From positions 5,952,001-6,016,000 of the forward strand of contig JAGMUV010000001.1 in NCBI GenBank assembly GCA_020744425.1: DNA of 64,000 nt. The letters are read 5' to 3'. The notes beneath the pieces are model-generated. The model was not told the origin of the DNA, did no database searches, and saw only the letters and a program-made list of their open reading frames with translations. The position numbers and the translations under genes are program-made. The first letter of the stretch is position 1. The number at the start of each line of letters is the position of its first letter. Of this stretch, positions 43,756-55,964 are shown one piece after another. The DNA is from Dactylonectria macrodidyma (Eukaryota > Ascomycota > Sordariomycetes > Hypocreales > Nectriaceae).

Positions 43756-46548
43756 CTATAGGTATGTAGGGTTAGGAGTAGGATTGATTGCAATTGGTGT
43801 AGTTGCTGGCGTGGTGACTGCATCTTCATCGCAGCTTGGGCATTGAAAGCAGGATTGATCGTACCACATGTTATCATTCCACTCATTTCCGACCACGAAG
43901 GCGGCGTCATCATTGGCAAAGCGAGAGAAGCGACAGCTCGTGCCGGTAAAGGCCCAAGACTGGCATCGGGTTGGCATTTGATTGCAGATTGCGGCACAGA
44001 AGTATGGACCATACTGGTTCGGGTAGATGGAGTGGTCGATGGTGTAGTACTCAAAGTTGGGGAAGTGGCCATTCTTGGTGCAAGCATATTGCTGGTTGCC
44101 ATCTAAACCGGGAACCCAAGGACAGCCATCATTCAGAGCAGTGGTGCACTTGGGCAAGTCTGGATCATATGTGTAGGTTGGCACCGCTGTAGTCGTGGGA
44201 GTGAGTTCGCTTTGGCAAGGGCAGTCCCAGCATTGCGGGTCACTGAAGACGGTCACGCCTCCGACCACAGGCACAAAGTCGAGTTCAGCAAGCGACGCGT
44301 CTTGGAAGCGACAGATGTTGGCATTGCTCTGCCATCCCGAAGTCTTACAGGTGGGATCCTGATAGCAGATGGCGGCACACTCCTCCTCCGACGTCACGAA
44401 TCGATAGTAGCCGAAGCCAGTAGGGAAATTATCTCCATCCACGCTGCAAAGCAGGCCGTTGGGAGCAGGACTCTTTTTCGTACACCGCCCGCCTTCAGGG
44501 ATAAGACAAACCGAGGCTGTTGCACTTGGTTCGGCTGTGGTTGTAGGGTTGGTTGCAGGGGTGTTTGTAGGGGTGTTTGTAGGGGTGGTGGAGGAAGACA
44601 GTTGCGAAGGGGTATCTTCGCAGGTCATCTCAGGCATGTCAAGAGGGTCTTCCAGAGGCAAAGCATAGGTAAAGTAGCCCATGTTTTGGCCACAATCGGA
44701 GCAGCTCAGATCCTCAAACCATGCGTCATCTCCAGGGCCGGCAATCTGAGAAACGGTCCCAGCGTAGAGGAAACAATTGTTGGACAAGGCATCAGTGAGC
44801 CGGAAGGCCTTGCAAGACGGGTACATCGAGCACATGTCGCGGCACCCTCTGGTCAGGGTGCAGCTTTCATCAACATCGGAGATTGTGAGGGTTGCAAAGT
44901 GTTGGGCGCACGATTTGAGCGATCCTCTCCTTTGCTGGCAGCCCGCGCGGGGGGTGTTGCCAGCACCATTGATGCAGATGGCATTATCGGGCCACCAGTT
45001 GGGGCAGTCGTATTTGCGGATGCAAGAACGATCGTAAGCCATGATGGCATCACCGTCGTCGGGAGAGGCATCCAGAAGTGGAGATGCAATGAGGAGGCAA
45101 TCATTGGCACAGCCTTGGCCCGCGTAGGTATACTCAAACGATAGGCAATTCTCGTCAGCAAAGCAGAGAGCAGCGCACTCTCGTTCGGTGATGGTGGATG
45201 TTCTAAATGACGAGTAACCTCCATGGCTAGATGAGGGCTTTTTACCGCAACCTCTTCCTGCAGTCAAAGGGTCGCTCAGATAGACACAGACCTTACTTGT
45301 TGACAACGGTGTGGGCGCAGACGTGGTGTCGGAAGGGGTAGGGTTTGCCGAGTTAGAAGAGCCGCCTGAGCCAGGTGTCTCGGAGCCAGCCGTTTCAGAG
45401 CTGGGTGTCTCGGTCACCGGCTGCGGTGCATGTGAGCCAGCATCTGTTGAACTAGAGCGGGGTGTGACAGAGATGGGTGTCCCAGTCACGGGCTGTGGTG
45501 TAAGTGAGCCAGTGTCGATAGAGCCAGGCGTGCCAGCCCCAGCTGGGGTAGTCTCGGGCTCTCTAGAACTGGGTGTTCCTGTCACAGGTTGTAAGCCAGT
45601 CTCGGTTGAAGGAGAGCTGGGTGTGTTTGTCGGGGTCGAGCCAACACCGCCACCGGGGCCAGAACTAGGCGTGCCAGCTCCAGCCGGGGTAGTCTCGGGC
45701 TCACCAGAACTTGAAGTTCCTTCCTGGCTTGTTGAAGCCAGCTCGGTGGTCTCAGAAGCACTCGCGGTGGAGGACCCAGTGCTGCCTGGTGTCGAGGTTC
45801 CATCCTCAGGTAAGTTGGTCGCTGTGGTGGCCGTGTCGGGGACGTCACTCTCGTCACCGTAATCAAGCTGGAAGTCGTCGATGTTCTGGGGTGTGACCTG
45901 GTTCGACATGAAGATTGAGTCGACATATATCATGGCAATTCCGCCACTGATGCAGTTGACGGAGATTGAGAGCGGTGCACCAGAGGCTGGGGTATTGGTC
46001 TGTGTGAGGACAGTGCCCCATACAATTCCCTGTCCGGTGCCGAAGATGAAGGTTGTGAAGAAGTTCTGGGAGCCAAGGAAAGCATCAATCCAGCAGATGT
46101 TGAGCGACGCAGGGGCAGTGATGACGGCGTAGAAGAAACGGACAGTGTAGAGGGTCGAAACGTCCATGCCGGTGACATACTGAGAGATGCCGGCGGAGCC
46201 GCCAACAGCTCTCTTGTGCCTGAGGGCGGGTGTGTTTTGGGAGGCAGCTTGCATCTGAGCGCAACCAGGTGTCGTGCTTCCATCGCCGGTGTAGCCCTGT
46301 TGGGTGTTGCGGTCAACCTGACCTGTGATGTTGTAACCGAGAACTCTAGCAGGGTTCGAGGGGTCGCGGATGGCAAAGTTGCCATTGCCTATCAGGTTCT
46401 TGATCGAGCGAGTGATGGGAGTAGTGATGGGAGTAGTGGTGGGAGTAGTGGTGGGAGGAGTGGTTGGATGCTTGGGAACGCAAAGCCCAGCCGAGGTGGG
46501 ATGGAAGGCCGAGAAGGCCAAGGCGGCCAGCGTAAAGACAGACCGCAT
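43756..46548 (-). CDS. Secreted Ser/Thr/Pro-rich protein with PAN/Apple-like modules
   Basis: Single exon, 930 residues from the ATG at 46,548. The frame is open 28 codons further up, but this Met begins a good signal peptide (MRSVFTLAALAFSAFHPTSA). After a Thr/Pro stretch, about residues 50-240 form a module beginning NLIGNGNFAIRDPSN, reminiscent of carbohydrate-binding beta-sandwich modules. Residues about 240-420 are a Ser/Thr/Pro/Gly linker with imperfect repeats of ETTPAGAGTPSS and PQPVTGTP. Cys-rich modules follow at about 420-520, 525-640, 680-775 and 800-905. Each has an ECAALC or CAAIC core typical of PAN/Apple domains, which bind protein or sugar. A wall-associated or secreted adhesin-like role is an inference. 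A TATA-like TTTATATC lies about 135 bp upstream. The gene is intact and GC-rich. Confidence 0.75.
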   Translation of the reverse strand: MRSVFTLAALAFSAFHPTSAGLCVPKHPTTPPTTTPTTTPITTPITRSIKNLIGNGNFAIRDPSNPARVLGYNITGQVDRNTQQGYTGDGSTTPGCAQMQAASQNTPALRHKRAVGGSAGISQYVTGMDVSTLYTVRFFYAVITAPASLNICWIDAFLGSQNFFTTFIFGTGQGIVWGTVLTQTNTPASGAPLSISVNCISGGIAMIYVDSIFMSNQVTPQNIDDFQLDYGDESDVPDTATTATNLPEDGTSTPGSTGSSTASASETTELASTSQEGTSSSGEPETTPAGAGTPSSGPGGGVGSTPTNTPSSPSTETGLQPVTGTPSSREPETTPAGAGTPGSIDTGSLTPQPVTGTPISVTPRSSSTDAGSHAPQPVTETPSSETAGSETPGSGGSSNSANPTPSDTTSAPTPLSTSKVCVYLSDPLTAGRGCGKKPSSSHGGYSSFRTSTITERECAALCFADENCLSFEYTYAGQGCANDCLLIASPLLDASPDDGDAIMAYDRSCIRKYDCPNWWPDNAICINGAGNTPRAGCQQRRGSLKSCAQHFATLTISDVDESCTLTRGCRDMCSMYPSCKAFRLTDALSNNCFLYAGTVSQIAGPGDDAWFEDLSCSDCGQNMGYFTYALPLEDPLDMPEMTCEDTPSQLSSSTTPTNTPTNTPATNPTTTAEPSATASVCLIPEGGRCTKKSPAPNGLLCSVDGDNFPTGFGYYRFVTSEEECAAICYQDPTCKTSGWQSNANICRFQDASLAELDFVPVVGGVTVFSDPQCWDCPCQSELTPTTTAVPTYTYDPDLPKCTTALNDGCPWVPGLDGNQQYACTKNGHFPNFEYYTIDHSIYPNQYGPYFCAAICNQMPTRCQSWAFTGTSCRFSRFANDDAAFVVGNEWNDNMWYDQSCFQCPSCDEDAVTTPATTPIAINPTPNPTYL

Positions 46549-47676
46549 GACGAAGAGTTGCCGAAACGACAAGGCTCGACAACTGATACGACAGCTAGTA
46601 GAGCGACGACTGAGCGCCAACCGAAGCTTCAACGACAGCGAGAGACACTAGACCTGAGAGGTGAGACAGAAACGTCCACTTCACGATATAAACGCTTCTG
46701 CTCACTCGAGGCTCAGGGTCTAGCCTCCCCCGAGGCCGCTACCTCCGAGGTTGTCGAGCTTTCGACTGCCCCATCGCGGGCTCACGATGGAGTCATTCGA
46801 AGCGTCCGCAACTAATGGAACCATCGAATTCTGCGCAAATAGCCTGTAGCTTGGAACGTCAAAATGGCATCGCGCCGAAGCTGAGCTCTGTGGATCGTCC
46901 TAATCCAGCGGCTCGGCTCACGAGGTTGTCCTGTCTAGCCAGGTACGAACGGCGCCACGCATCAAGAACAGTTAGGGGCGGCAATAATAGAGTCTCCCGA
47001 AACAGCGTTGACTATGGTATGCGGCTGAAGCCTTATGGGGTTTGCTGCAACGGGATCCGCCAGAGCATTGGTACTGGACTGTTGAAGGTAGTTGTAGCGC
47101 GGCACAACGGATCTCGGTTGGCGAATCCAGCTAACAAAAGCTGGCCAGAACGGTCGAGACAGGGGCGGAGTGGACAGGGGAAAGCCCGGAGGACCTGGGA
47201 CTAAAAGAGCTTGCAAGTCGTGCAGAGGAGGAGGGGCTGGGCGCTCCGAGTCCTCTTCTGGGTGTATTTGTGGTCATGGGGCCGCGGTGCAGACTCGGCA
47301 GAGAATGAATTGGCGCGAGGGAAGAGGGATCAACGAATGTTGATACAGGTCGGAGGTAAACGCATGGCGAGGACTCAAGAGTTATGCTGCGGTCTGCTAG
47401 GCTCTGAAGCGAAGAACTTGCACCAAAGCTGAGGCTTGCCTCGATGACTGTGGCTGATAGGAAGTAATTGCTGTAGATAAGGAAGGGGGCAGCGGTGGCG
47501 GTGGCGGCAACGGGCGTGAGTGCTCCATAGGTAAGTCAGTCAGGGGTCAAATGTAGCTGAATGGAGAAACGAGTCTGCACAAAACAGTGGAATTCGGGTG
47601 GATGGGGATGGCATTGAAGGGATGGAGTTGGTGGAACCTTAACAGCCTGAGCATGGCGTACAGTAATACCAGTAAT

Positions 47677-47698
47677 CACAGCACAGTACTGTGCTGTG
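47677..47698. repeat. 22-bp perfect palindrome
   Basis: The core AGCACAGTACTGTGCT (47,680-47,695) is self-complementary, and three further base pairs extend it on each side. Possible dimeric transcription-factor site or chance. Confidence 0.7.
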
Positions 47699-48831
47699 CT
47701 GCATGTACCACCGAAGTCCTTCTTCGTGCAGTAGCTCCCCTCGGTGCCCCTTGACTGTGCGGTAGGGTGGCCAGCATGTGGGCTAATCACAGCCCTGGAT
47801 ATCTGTGTGGAGGGGCAGCTGAGAATTGAAGACCGGCAGGCATTGGATAGTGAGCTGGGTTGTGAACCCATGGCGGCATGTGAGGGAGGATGGATCATGG
47901 ATCATGGATCATGGGCAGTAAGCAGACGGCTGATGCTTATCTCAATTCCCTCACCCCGCAGGATTCTCTTTTGCAGGACAGGAGATTGGGCGACACCCAT
48001 GGGCCGAGTACGTACCACAGTGCAGTGACAAAAGACACCCAGAAGAAGGAAATTTCAGGGCCTGCGTTGATCAAAATCGCACCCAAACGAATCGATAGCG
48101 CCGCCCTCTTGACCCAGTAATCCAAGAGCTAACAAGTCCCCGGAACATCGATAGTTCAGCCCGCTACTTGATCAGCTCCACCGCCTCGCACTAGATCGGC
48201 AAGGGATGCAGGGGATACAGGGGCCGCAGGGGCCCAAAAAGCAAATATCCCAGCAAGCCCAAGTCAACCCCACCAGCTATTGATCTGCCTGCTCCTCACG
48301 CGAGCCCAGCTGAGCCTCGAGCGCTCCGCTAACAAAATAATGCCGATACGCAGAGAGAAGAGGCTGCTCACAATTAGAACGCAGTCCATAAATTCTTCGT
48401 CGACTTGACCGCGTCGCGGGGAGCAATCGCAACGCGTCGCAGTCTTAGAGGAGGTCGGCATCTAGCCCAGCACTCCCCCCGCCGGCTCCCGCAATTGTCA
48501 CTTTGTTAGCTCACCAGGCTGATAAGTCTGACACAAGCAGCAACCAGCGCTATCCACAAGCAAATTAGTCGTTCCTACACACCCGACACATTTGTTTCGT
48601 GGCGTTTGCATCAACCGCCTAGCTTTACGAAGTACAAAAAAAAATAGGGGGCCAATCCCACCCCTTTTTCCACCTCCCGAGGGGAATGTATCACATCAAT
48701 CAATCTGCCGTAATTCCTCCCAATTCCTCCCACCATCTCGCACTGAGATCTGACGTATGTACCCCTGACTCCACATACCTAGTGTGCCTTACAGGCTCCA
48801 GGTCCTTAAACTAGAAGACCAAGTGGTCGAA

Positions 48832-48837
48832 TATAAA
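48832..48837 (+). promoter_or_regulatory. TATA box
   Basis: TATAAA 96 bp upstream of the ATG at 48,928. Confidence 0.5.
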
Positions 48838-48927
48838 CTGTCTACGGCCCACTCGCGGCATCTAAAACTTTTCCACTTGAGCATCGTCCAAGCCCATTGT
48901 GTGCTACGAACACAACCGACACTCATT

Positions 48928-50958
48928 ATGCGTCTCCCTTCTCCTTACGTCCTGGGGGCTGGTGCCTTGGCTGGCATTGTCACCATTCACCTTCTACTGA
49001 CCAGAGGTAGCGATGCTACTGGGTCCGTGAGCTGGTCCGGCCTCGGCTCCGGATCCGCCGTCAACTCCATGTCACCCAAAGCGAAGCAGTTGTTCACCGA
49101 ATCCATGGACTGGATGGATACCTACTACGACTCCGATGCCGGCTACCTGTACTATTTCAGCTCCTCTACCGCCTTGCGACACGAGACTCGCAGCTCGTCG
49201 TGGTATGCGCTGGGTCTCTTGGCCCGAAACCAGGGCAACGATGTCGCCGAGAGTGTCAAGATCATCCACAACCTCATTGCTGGCCAGTACAAGGATCCAG
49301 CAAACGAGTGGTTCGTCAACCTTCTGTCCACCGAGAAGTCGCATTCTCGATGCTGAGTAAGTCACCATGCTGATTCGCGACCAGGTACGGAAACTACCAA
49401 AGGGAGCCCGAAGAGCCCAAGGTCGGTTCGCCCAAGTACGGTACAGGTATCTATGGCACCTGGGATCCCAACTGGCGAGGCTTTATCAGCACCACCTTCA
49501 TAGTCATCATGGAGGAGTTCCCCCATCTCCTGAACCAGACGACCCAGGATCTTATCATGGATTCTCTCTACCACGCCGCCGTGGGTGATTCTTACCGATT
49601 TGGCCACATGGGTCCTGGCGATAACCTGTTCCCGTCCTACACCAACCCGGTAAGCCAATTTTCCTCTCGGGAGCGCGATGTTTTTAAACTGCCCCCAATA
49701 ATCCCGACGATGCTAATATGCCGACCCCTAGGCTATCATGCGGGCCTTTGCATCTGGTTGGGTTGGCCGACGCGTGAAGGAGTCCAACATGACGAGGGCT
49801 GGCGAGATGTACGGCCAAGAGATCATCGACCTCTTCAACGAGCACAACACACTTTCCGAGTTCAATTCCGGCACCTACACTGGCGTATCGCTCTTCGGAC
49901 TCACCTTGTGGGCTAAATACCTGCCTGAGGATTCCGTCATGGCCAAGAATGGACCCAGCATGGTTGCCCATACTTGGAGGGCGATCGCCGAGCTCTGGCA
50001 CCCTGGTCTGAGGAACATTGCCGGCCCTTGGGACCGAGCCTACGGCCACGACATGAACCGCTACCTCAGCTTGATGTCCTTGTGGCTGTGGCCTCTGATT
50101 GGAAAGGAGAACACGGGACTTGTCGAGAGAGTGAGTAGACTCATCAACCCAGCCAAAGCTGAGTGTCCCTGATTAAGCAATGCTGACTGATCAACCCCAC
50201 GTACAGCCGGAGACCATGTCCCATAGTGCCGACTACTCTTGGGGTCCCGTTTTCGCCGTCCTCGCTGAGAAGCATGAAAGCTTGATCCCTAAGGAAATCG
50301 TAGAAGGTCTGTCGACTTTCCGCGGCGAGCACACGTTCAAGACCGCGTCGAGGGCTCCCCCATGGGACCTTGCCGCTCGCAATGTCAGCGCATGGCTGTC
50401 TGAAAACGTCACCATTGGAGCTGAGTCGTGTGATGGAATGGTTGTTGGCGGCCCTATCCGGTCGGCGAGGTCGTTCAACCCCGCCGTTATCCAGTGGGAC
50501 ACAGGTGATGAGGTTTCGTTCATTTCGGTATGTCTTTTACAGTGACAGATAGCGACTCGCTTCTTCACCCAAGTCTGGCCAGTCCATGGTCAACTGCAGA
50601 GTAGTTTGCTAACCTGCGAATCTTCTAGCTCTTCCCCACTGAAAAGGCGATCGATATCGTGGTCAAGCCCTGGAGTCTGACCATTTCGTATCCCTACGGA
50701 GGCCGTAACTCCATCTTCACTCTCGCAGTGGGCGCTTTCAGCAAAACGCCCACCGTCTCCAGCTGGCAAGATGTGCCGAGACTCGAAGTAAAGACTTCTG
50801 GCAACGTGGATGGAGCTTACCAGCTGAACTTTGGTGGAAGCCACGGAGGTTCCAGCCGCACACTGGGAGACTTCGAGTTTTGGAACTTCACCTACACAAT
50901 GCCTCAGGACTTCCAGGGTGTTCCGACCATTGTCCTCGACCTGAAGCTGCGAGATTGA
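48928..50958 (+). CDS. Membrane-anchored or secreted fungal protein of unknown function
   Basis: Five exons: 48,928-49,310, 49,385-49,649, 49,732-50,130, 50,207-50,527 and 50,629-50,958, with introns of 74, 82, 76, 101 and GT..AG borders. The frame is open through all four joins and gives 565 residues. The N-terminus MRLPSPYVLGAGALAGIVTIHLLLTR (first 26 residues, single hydrophobic segment) looks like a signal anchor or signal peptide. The body is Trp/Tyr-rich with NEWYGNYQREPEEP, YGTWDPNWRGF, NTLSEFNSGTYTGVSLFG and AGPWDRAYGHDM, and ends in a beta-rich stretch (LEVKTSGNVDGAYQLNFGG). Trp- and Glu/Asp-rich helical repeats resemble (alpha/alpha)-barrel glycosidase-like proteins, but I cannot assign a family. 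Intact. Confidence 0.8.
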
Positions 50959-52372
50959 TTGATAGACCTTTTAGACTGGCATTCCCCGATGCGCTGGAAC
51001 TTGGATTTTATTTACAACTTTGGGGGTTGGTCTTGGCGCACAGGGCTTTTCGAATGATATGACGACACCATACAACGAACATACTAGAAAATAATATTGA
51101 CTGTTTTCACACAATCTGTGACTTCAATTAGATTCGCACCTCTTGCATCCCAACCTAGCCTGGACATTTGGGTCTCATCACATCGATTGATTCATGACTT
51201 AAACTGCTAACACAATGCCGGTCTGCGAGACTGTCTTGATTTAATCCTGCACGGCTTGTCGAGGTTCGGAAAGACGGGGTGGTAGTGACGACAAAATGCA
51301 GCACAAACATCCTTTTTCTGGCAACCTGCTGAGATCGGGGCTTCAGGCTTATCGGCACGGGCCGGCACGGAGGTTCGGGCACGGAGGTCGATAGGGTGGT
51401 CGGAAGTTCGGGCTTGAAAAGGTTCAGTTCGGAAGGCAGCCGGCACAATTCAACAACACATAACCGTGAATGATCCTTCAAGAGACCTTTTCAGCGCGTT
51501 AGACGGCCGCAGCTTCGATTCCTGATGATATCAATTTTTGTATGTATTATTTCATTGGTATATGTTTTCTCAATTCTCGATCTCCGTCCTTTTGTTCGGG
51601 TGGTCAATCATTGCGCTATACGGTCTCGGTCAATCGGCCTGCATGGCTCAGCTCCTTCAACTGCCCCCATGCTTCGCAAACGCTCCTAGAACATTGATAG
51701 CACATGATGAATCGAGTCAGATTTCTGTATCTAAGAGTATACCGCCCCCGCCTCTGTACAGTCGATTGTAGCAGCCCATCATGGGTTTCCTCATGTACAT
51801 CTCTAGGGTAAGCGCCGGCCGGAAACCATCGGCTGGAATATCGAGTTGGGTCACAGAGAGAGAGATAAATCACCCATGATATGATATGCTTAACATTGAT
51901 ATTGGAATGGTTCACTGATATGTTTTATGTCGGTCATCACCAAGTACATATCAGTACGGATGGATTCACGTGCCCTTGAGCACCTGACACGCGACTTCAC
52001 CAGAAATCAGAACGTCGGCCCCGGTCGGTCGATTCGCACTTATCAAACCCGTAACCTAAAACGGAAAATGGGCCGGCATCGTTGCATTATTATCAGTTCA
52101 CAATGGACGCTAACAAATGTGCCCCCGGATGGATAAAAAGGACGGCTCACCCGGCTAACCCGGTGGAAATCCTACTGACCTGGACACTTCGCCGGTTCCT
52201 CTCGCAGAATCGTCCTCCACTTTCACCACGCCGCCAGCGTCGCTGCGAGTCTGCGAGTCTGCGACAATGCGGGGAGTGGGTATTATCTGATTCCGATTGA
52301 TGGATCCATGCATGCTCGTGTGCTCTTTCTCCGCTAATTTTGCTCCTCCCTTGCTTCCCTCGTCAACCGGCC
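50959..52372. other. Intergenic region
   Basis: 1.4 kb without a supported gene. A short GCACGG/GTTCGG-rich patch lies at 51,350-51,420. The second half is the presumed promoter of the Zn2Cys6 gene. Confidence 0.5.
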
Positions 52373-54451
52373 ATGTCTCCGCAGGGCGGTCCGGCGACCG
52401 GCCGTGTCCGAGACGGCGATGCTCCGATAAAGGCCCGGAAGGCTTGTGGTGAGATATGGTCCTCCCTCTTGCTGGGTACTTGCACCGAGAGCTGACATCT
52501 ACCCAGTCAATTGCCGACGGCAAAAGGTTGGCAATCACTTGACTCCTGCTCAATTCGTACCCTGCGTGTCAATCGGATCTAAGTAGGTGGCTAGATGAAA
52601 TGTAGGATCGACTCTGGGCCATCCTGTCGAAGATGCCTTAGGTCAGGAGTGCCTTGCGTATTTGTCCCACGGGCCAACGTATGTGATTGCTATTCCTTAA
52701 CGCGATACACGAAGTGACGGCTAACCATGCTTTGAAATGTAAATTTAGGCCGCCGCATACCATTTATATGATGACGACACATCCATTACGCCTCTGGCAC
52801 CTCTGGCACCATTGGCACCATTGAACGAGCAGGTTCAAGTACCCAATACCGATAGCTCTGTACTTCGTCGGTTGAAGAGAATCGAGGACCACATCGGACT
52901 ACCAGACATTGATGATGAGCTTGTTACATATGTCAACAAGACTACTGCTCTTGACAGACATGATGCTCAAGATCCGTCATTAAGACCTTTGTGGCCTGCG
53001 ATTCAGGTCTTAAAAACGAGTTGCTCAACAAATACAAGCAAAGATATATGGACAGAGTCGCTTATTAAGCGCCTATGGCTCACGTATGGCCACTCCTTGA
53101 CTCCGTCTTCACTCTTCTGACCTGTCCTGATCGATGCGCAGCTTCCATGACACCATGCTTGGGTTGCACTTCCTTCCTAGCAAACAGACTTTCTCATCGC
53201 CAACGCCCTTGTTATTGGCTTCCATGTTATATTGCTCGAGCATCAGAGGATCCCAAGACGTCGTTACGCTGGCATCTGAATACTTCACTGTCCTTTGCAA
53301 CGCTATCGCGCAACTTTGCATGCCCGCAAGCGCAATCGGCCAGGACGCGAAAGACCCTGCTCGAGCGGAAGAGTGGGCGTTTCAGACGATTCTAGGCATC
53401 ATACTTTCAGGTCTGTTGAGGGAAGGCATTAGCAAAGAGACGGGCGTATGGATATCCATTGCGTACAGGCTCATTCTCGAACACTGCCCACCCATAATGG
53501 ATGAAAGGTCTCTTGAGTGGCAGAGACTTTTCACCGGCCTTCAGGTTCGACCTCCCGGGTGACTGTTAATTAACGGAAGATCGACTGACCCTCAACACAG
53601 ATCGTCGACCTCGAGCATGCCTCCATCTATTTGTCATGTCCAGCCATCCCTATCATAGCACCGTTCCCGCGTCTTCGCATCTCACTGCAAGACCAACTCT
53701 ACAGACTATCACGAATGATGCACACGGGTCTTACCCACTTCACCGGAAGAGGCCTCCCGACGATTTGGTCTTGCTTCTCTGGGGAGCTCGCAACGACAAT
53801 TGACCCTGCCGTTTCCTTTAGCGACGTCGATGCGGCCGTCATCCGGGATTGGGCTCGTCAGTTAGATGACTGGCTGGTCGAGTTTGGTGCCCGTAACGAT
53901 GAGCCGGAGAACGAGAGGAAACTCGTCTTTAGACAGTACGTCTTGCATCGCGTGCTCGTTCTCTCCATTTACCTACCGGCCAGAGGTAGTGATCTTTTCT
54001 CCGATACGACACCCAGGGAACAACACGAACTCCTCGTTTCTGCTCGTGCGGCTGTCAAGCTTCAGCTGGCTGATTCTTCCATCTGGTCCAATTTCGATCT
54101 GGTCGTCATTACTTGGGCCGCTCTAATCGTCATTCAAGGCGTTGAAGGTGGAGTAGGAGAACCTGATGGTACGTCCCGCCCGACGCTGAATGCTCCCAAG
54201 ACACTAACGAAGACGTGCCTCAAGATCTGGAGAATGTGCGAGTACACTTGGCTGGTCTTCACGAAAAACGGAAGTCAAACCTCCACGGGCTGTTGGCTGA
54301 TTGTTTAAACCAAAAATTACAAGCCTTGAGCACCCCGATATTTGGAGACGAGGGTTTCCACCTTGACGGCAGCCTGGATAGGTCTTGGTATATATTTAAC
54401 CAATCCAGCTTACAAACAGGATACGACCTTTTCTCCTTCGATGGCGTTTGA
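52373..54451 (+). CDS. Zn(II)2Cys6 transcription factor
   Basis: Nuclear fungal regulator. Exons are 52,373-52,448, 52,507-52,526, 52,595-52,678, 52,749-53,083, 53,142-53,544, 53,601-54,168 and 54,225-54,451, with six introns of 56-70 nt. The joined frame is open for 570 residues. The zinc cluster CVNCRRQKMKC then CRRCLRSGVPC (CX2CX6C..CX2CX6C) is assembled from exons 1-3 at residues about 25-52, and exon 2 is only 20 nt. An LAPLAPLAPL run and a VLRRLKRIEDHIG segment (possible linker/dimerisation) follow. The middle region (FHDTMLGLHFLPSKQTF, EEWAFQTILGIILSGLL, MDERSLEWQRLFTGLQ) is typical of the fungal regulator domain. Target genes are unknown. The neighbouring metabolic genes downstream are candidates. 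Confidence 0.88.
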
Positions 54452-55964
54452 AGGAACTTATAAAAGAGCCGTCCATGATCCTAATTTACTAGTCACGGGT
54501 GAGCTTTTCGTACCAGTTGCGCTAGGTTGATGATGGAGTTCCCAAAATAACAAGCTCTGGTATAAAAAGTATGCTGGAAAACGAGGAGGCTAAGTAATGT
54601 TGCAAGGTGACATCCATCATCGCCGCGACGAATCAAAAACATTATGGATTCGGTGTACTCGGCGAGAATGCACGACAAAATCCCGTTGTGCACGCTATCG
54701 ATGGGAAGCGTTGTTCCAATGTGGTAGATGAGTTATAGCTTCCAGTGGGATGCAGTAATGTTGGTGATGATGGGGGGAGAGACCATACTCGGACTCCATA
54801 AACGTGAAATTCGAGTATTTTAAATGTGCAAGAATCACAGATACCATAATAGCCTGTAGTATATTTTGTTACCTTTCTTATTTGTCTTCGCCGTGCCTAT
54901 TGTAAGTCGCGCGTTGAGTCGTCGTTTCTAGTGATGATGGTTCGTGCGTGGGGCGCAAGCATGAGTGAGGTTGTGCGTGAGCAGCACCGCCCTCCATGCA
55001 TATCTCGCAAACATACCTCTTATGCGTAATTCGCTACATAGGTTGATCCAATAATTATCCAATATTGGGTGTTATCATTTCTGTGCGTAGAAACCGGCTT
55101 TAGAATCCATCTGATGGCTTGTCGCGACCGTCAAACCCGAGAGATGCTCACAACAAGTGATTTAAATAAGCTTGAAGTTTATTACTGTTAGTGCCCTTAC
55201 AGCATAGAGGTGCTTTCTACGTCACTCACCCTGGCGCCAAGACCGATGCGAAATGCGTTCGGCAGTTCGGTGTTCACCAACATTCCGGGAGCCGTGTCAA
55301 CGTGGGGGCCCGGTCAGCACTCACGTAGCATCTTATATTTCACGACTTTGAGGGTGACTGTAGTGATTATGTTGGGTAAAGAGTAGGGACATCTCTATAA
55401 TGTGAGCCTCTACTCACCTGGCTCCTCTGGTATTGTGAGTTTGGCGGCACTTCATACGCGGAGGGAATTTAGCCCCCTCAGTCATCGCCCCTTTCCACGC
55501 AAGCTTAACAAAGGCAAGCCCATATGGTAAGATGACTCCATGTCTGGCAATCTAATGTGTCCGAGCGCATGATCAAATGCATGGGATGAATATGAGTCCC
55601 ACAGAGATGCCGGAATACTGGCCTACTGTACACTGGTGTATTTCCTGCAGGGTGGACACCATGATCTTCACTCCTACTTCATTTTATGGTATTGGAAATA
55701 TACGCAGCTTTTACCAGTTGGGTTGGACGTATCTATGTGTCAATGACACCAGTGGCAGTGACTATTGAAGCCAGCACCATTTGCCTGAGGGACAGCGACA
55801 AAACATCATACTGCCCGTTTCATAGTGAATTGACTGAACCAGAGTTTGAACATTCATGTTCTCCATAGTGGATGGCGAGCTCGCAAAAGTGTCATCGAAT
55901 TGCACTAAACTGGAAAATCTAGCCCTTAATTTTCATTTTCCGTCATCCAAGCACATCAAGGCCT
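54452..55964. other. Intergenic region between convergent genes
   Basis: 1.5 kb, mixed composition, no ORF that looks coding and no recognised repeat. Confidence 0.5.

Larger units (their letters stand above)
46549..48927. other. Large intergenic region between divergent genes
   Basis: 2.4 kb separating two divergent starts. No gene is supported; short ORFs are random. It holds a 22-bp perfect palindrome centred at 47,687/47,688, a short ATGGATC triplet repeat at about 47,889-47,911, and G-rich runs near 48,205-48,235. The last 100 bp contain the TATA box of the next gene. Confidence 0.5.

Noticed and set aside
44212..45144. 310-codon plus-strand ORF
   Set aside because: Antisense shadow of the secreted protein gene, low-complexity translation of its Cys-rich part.
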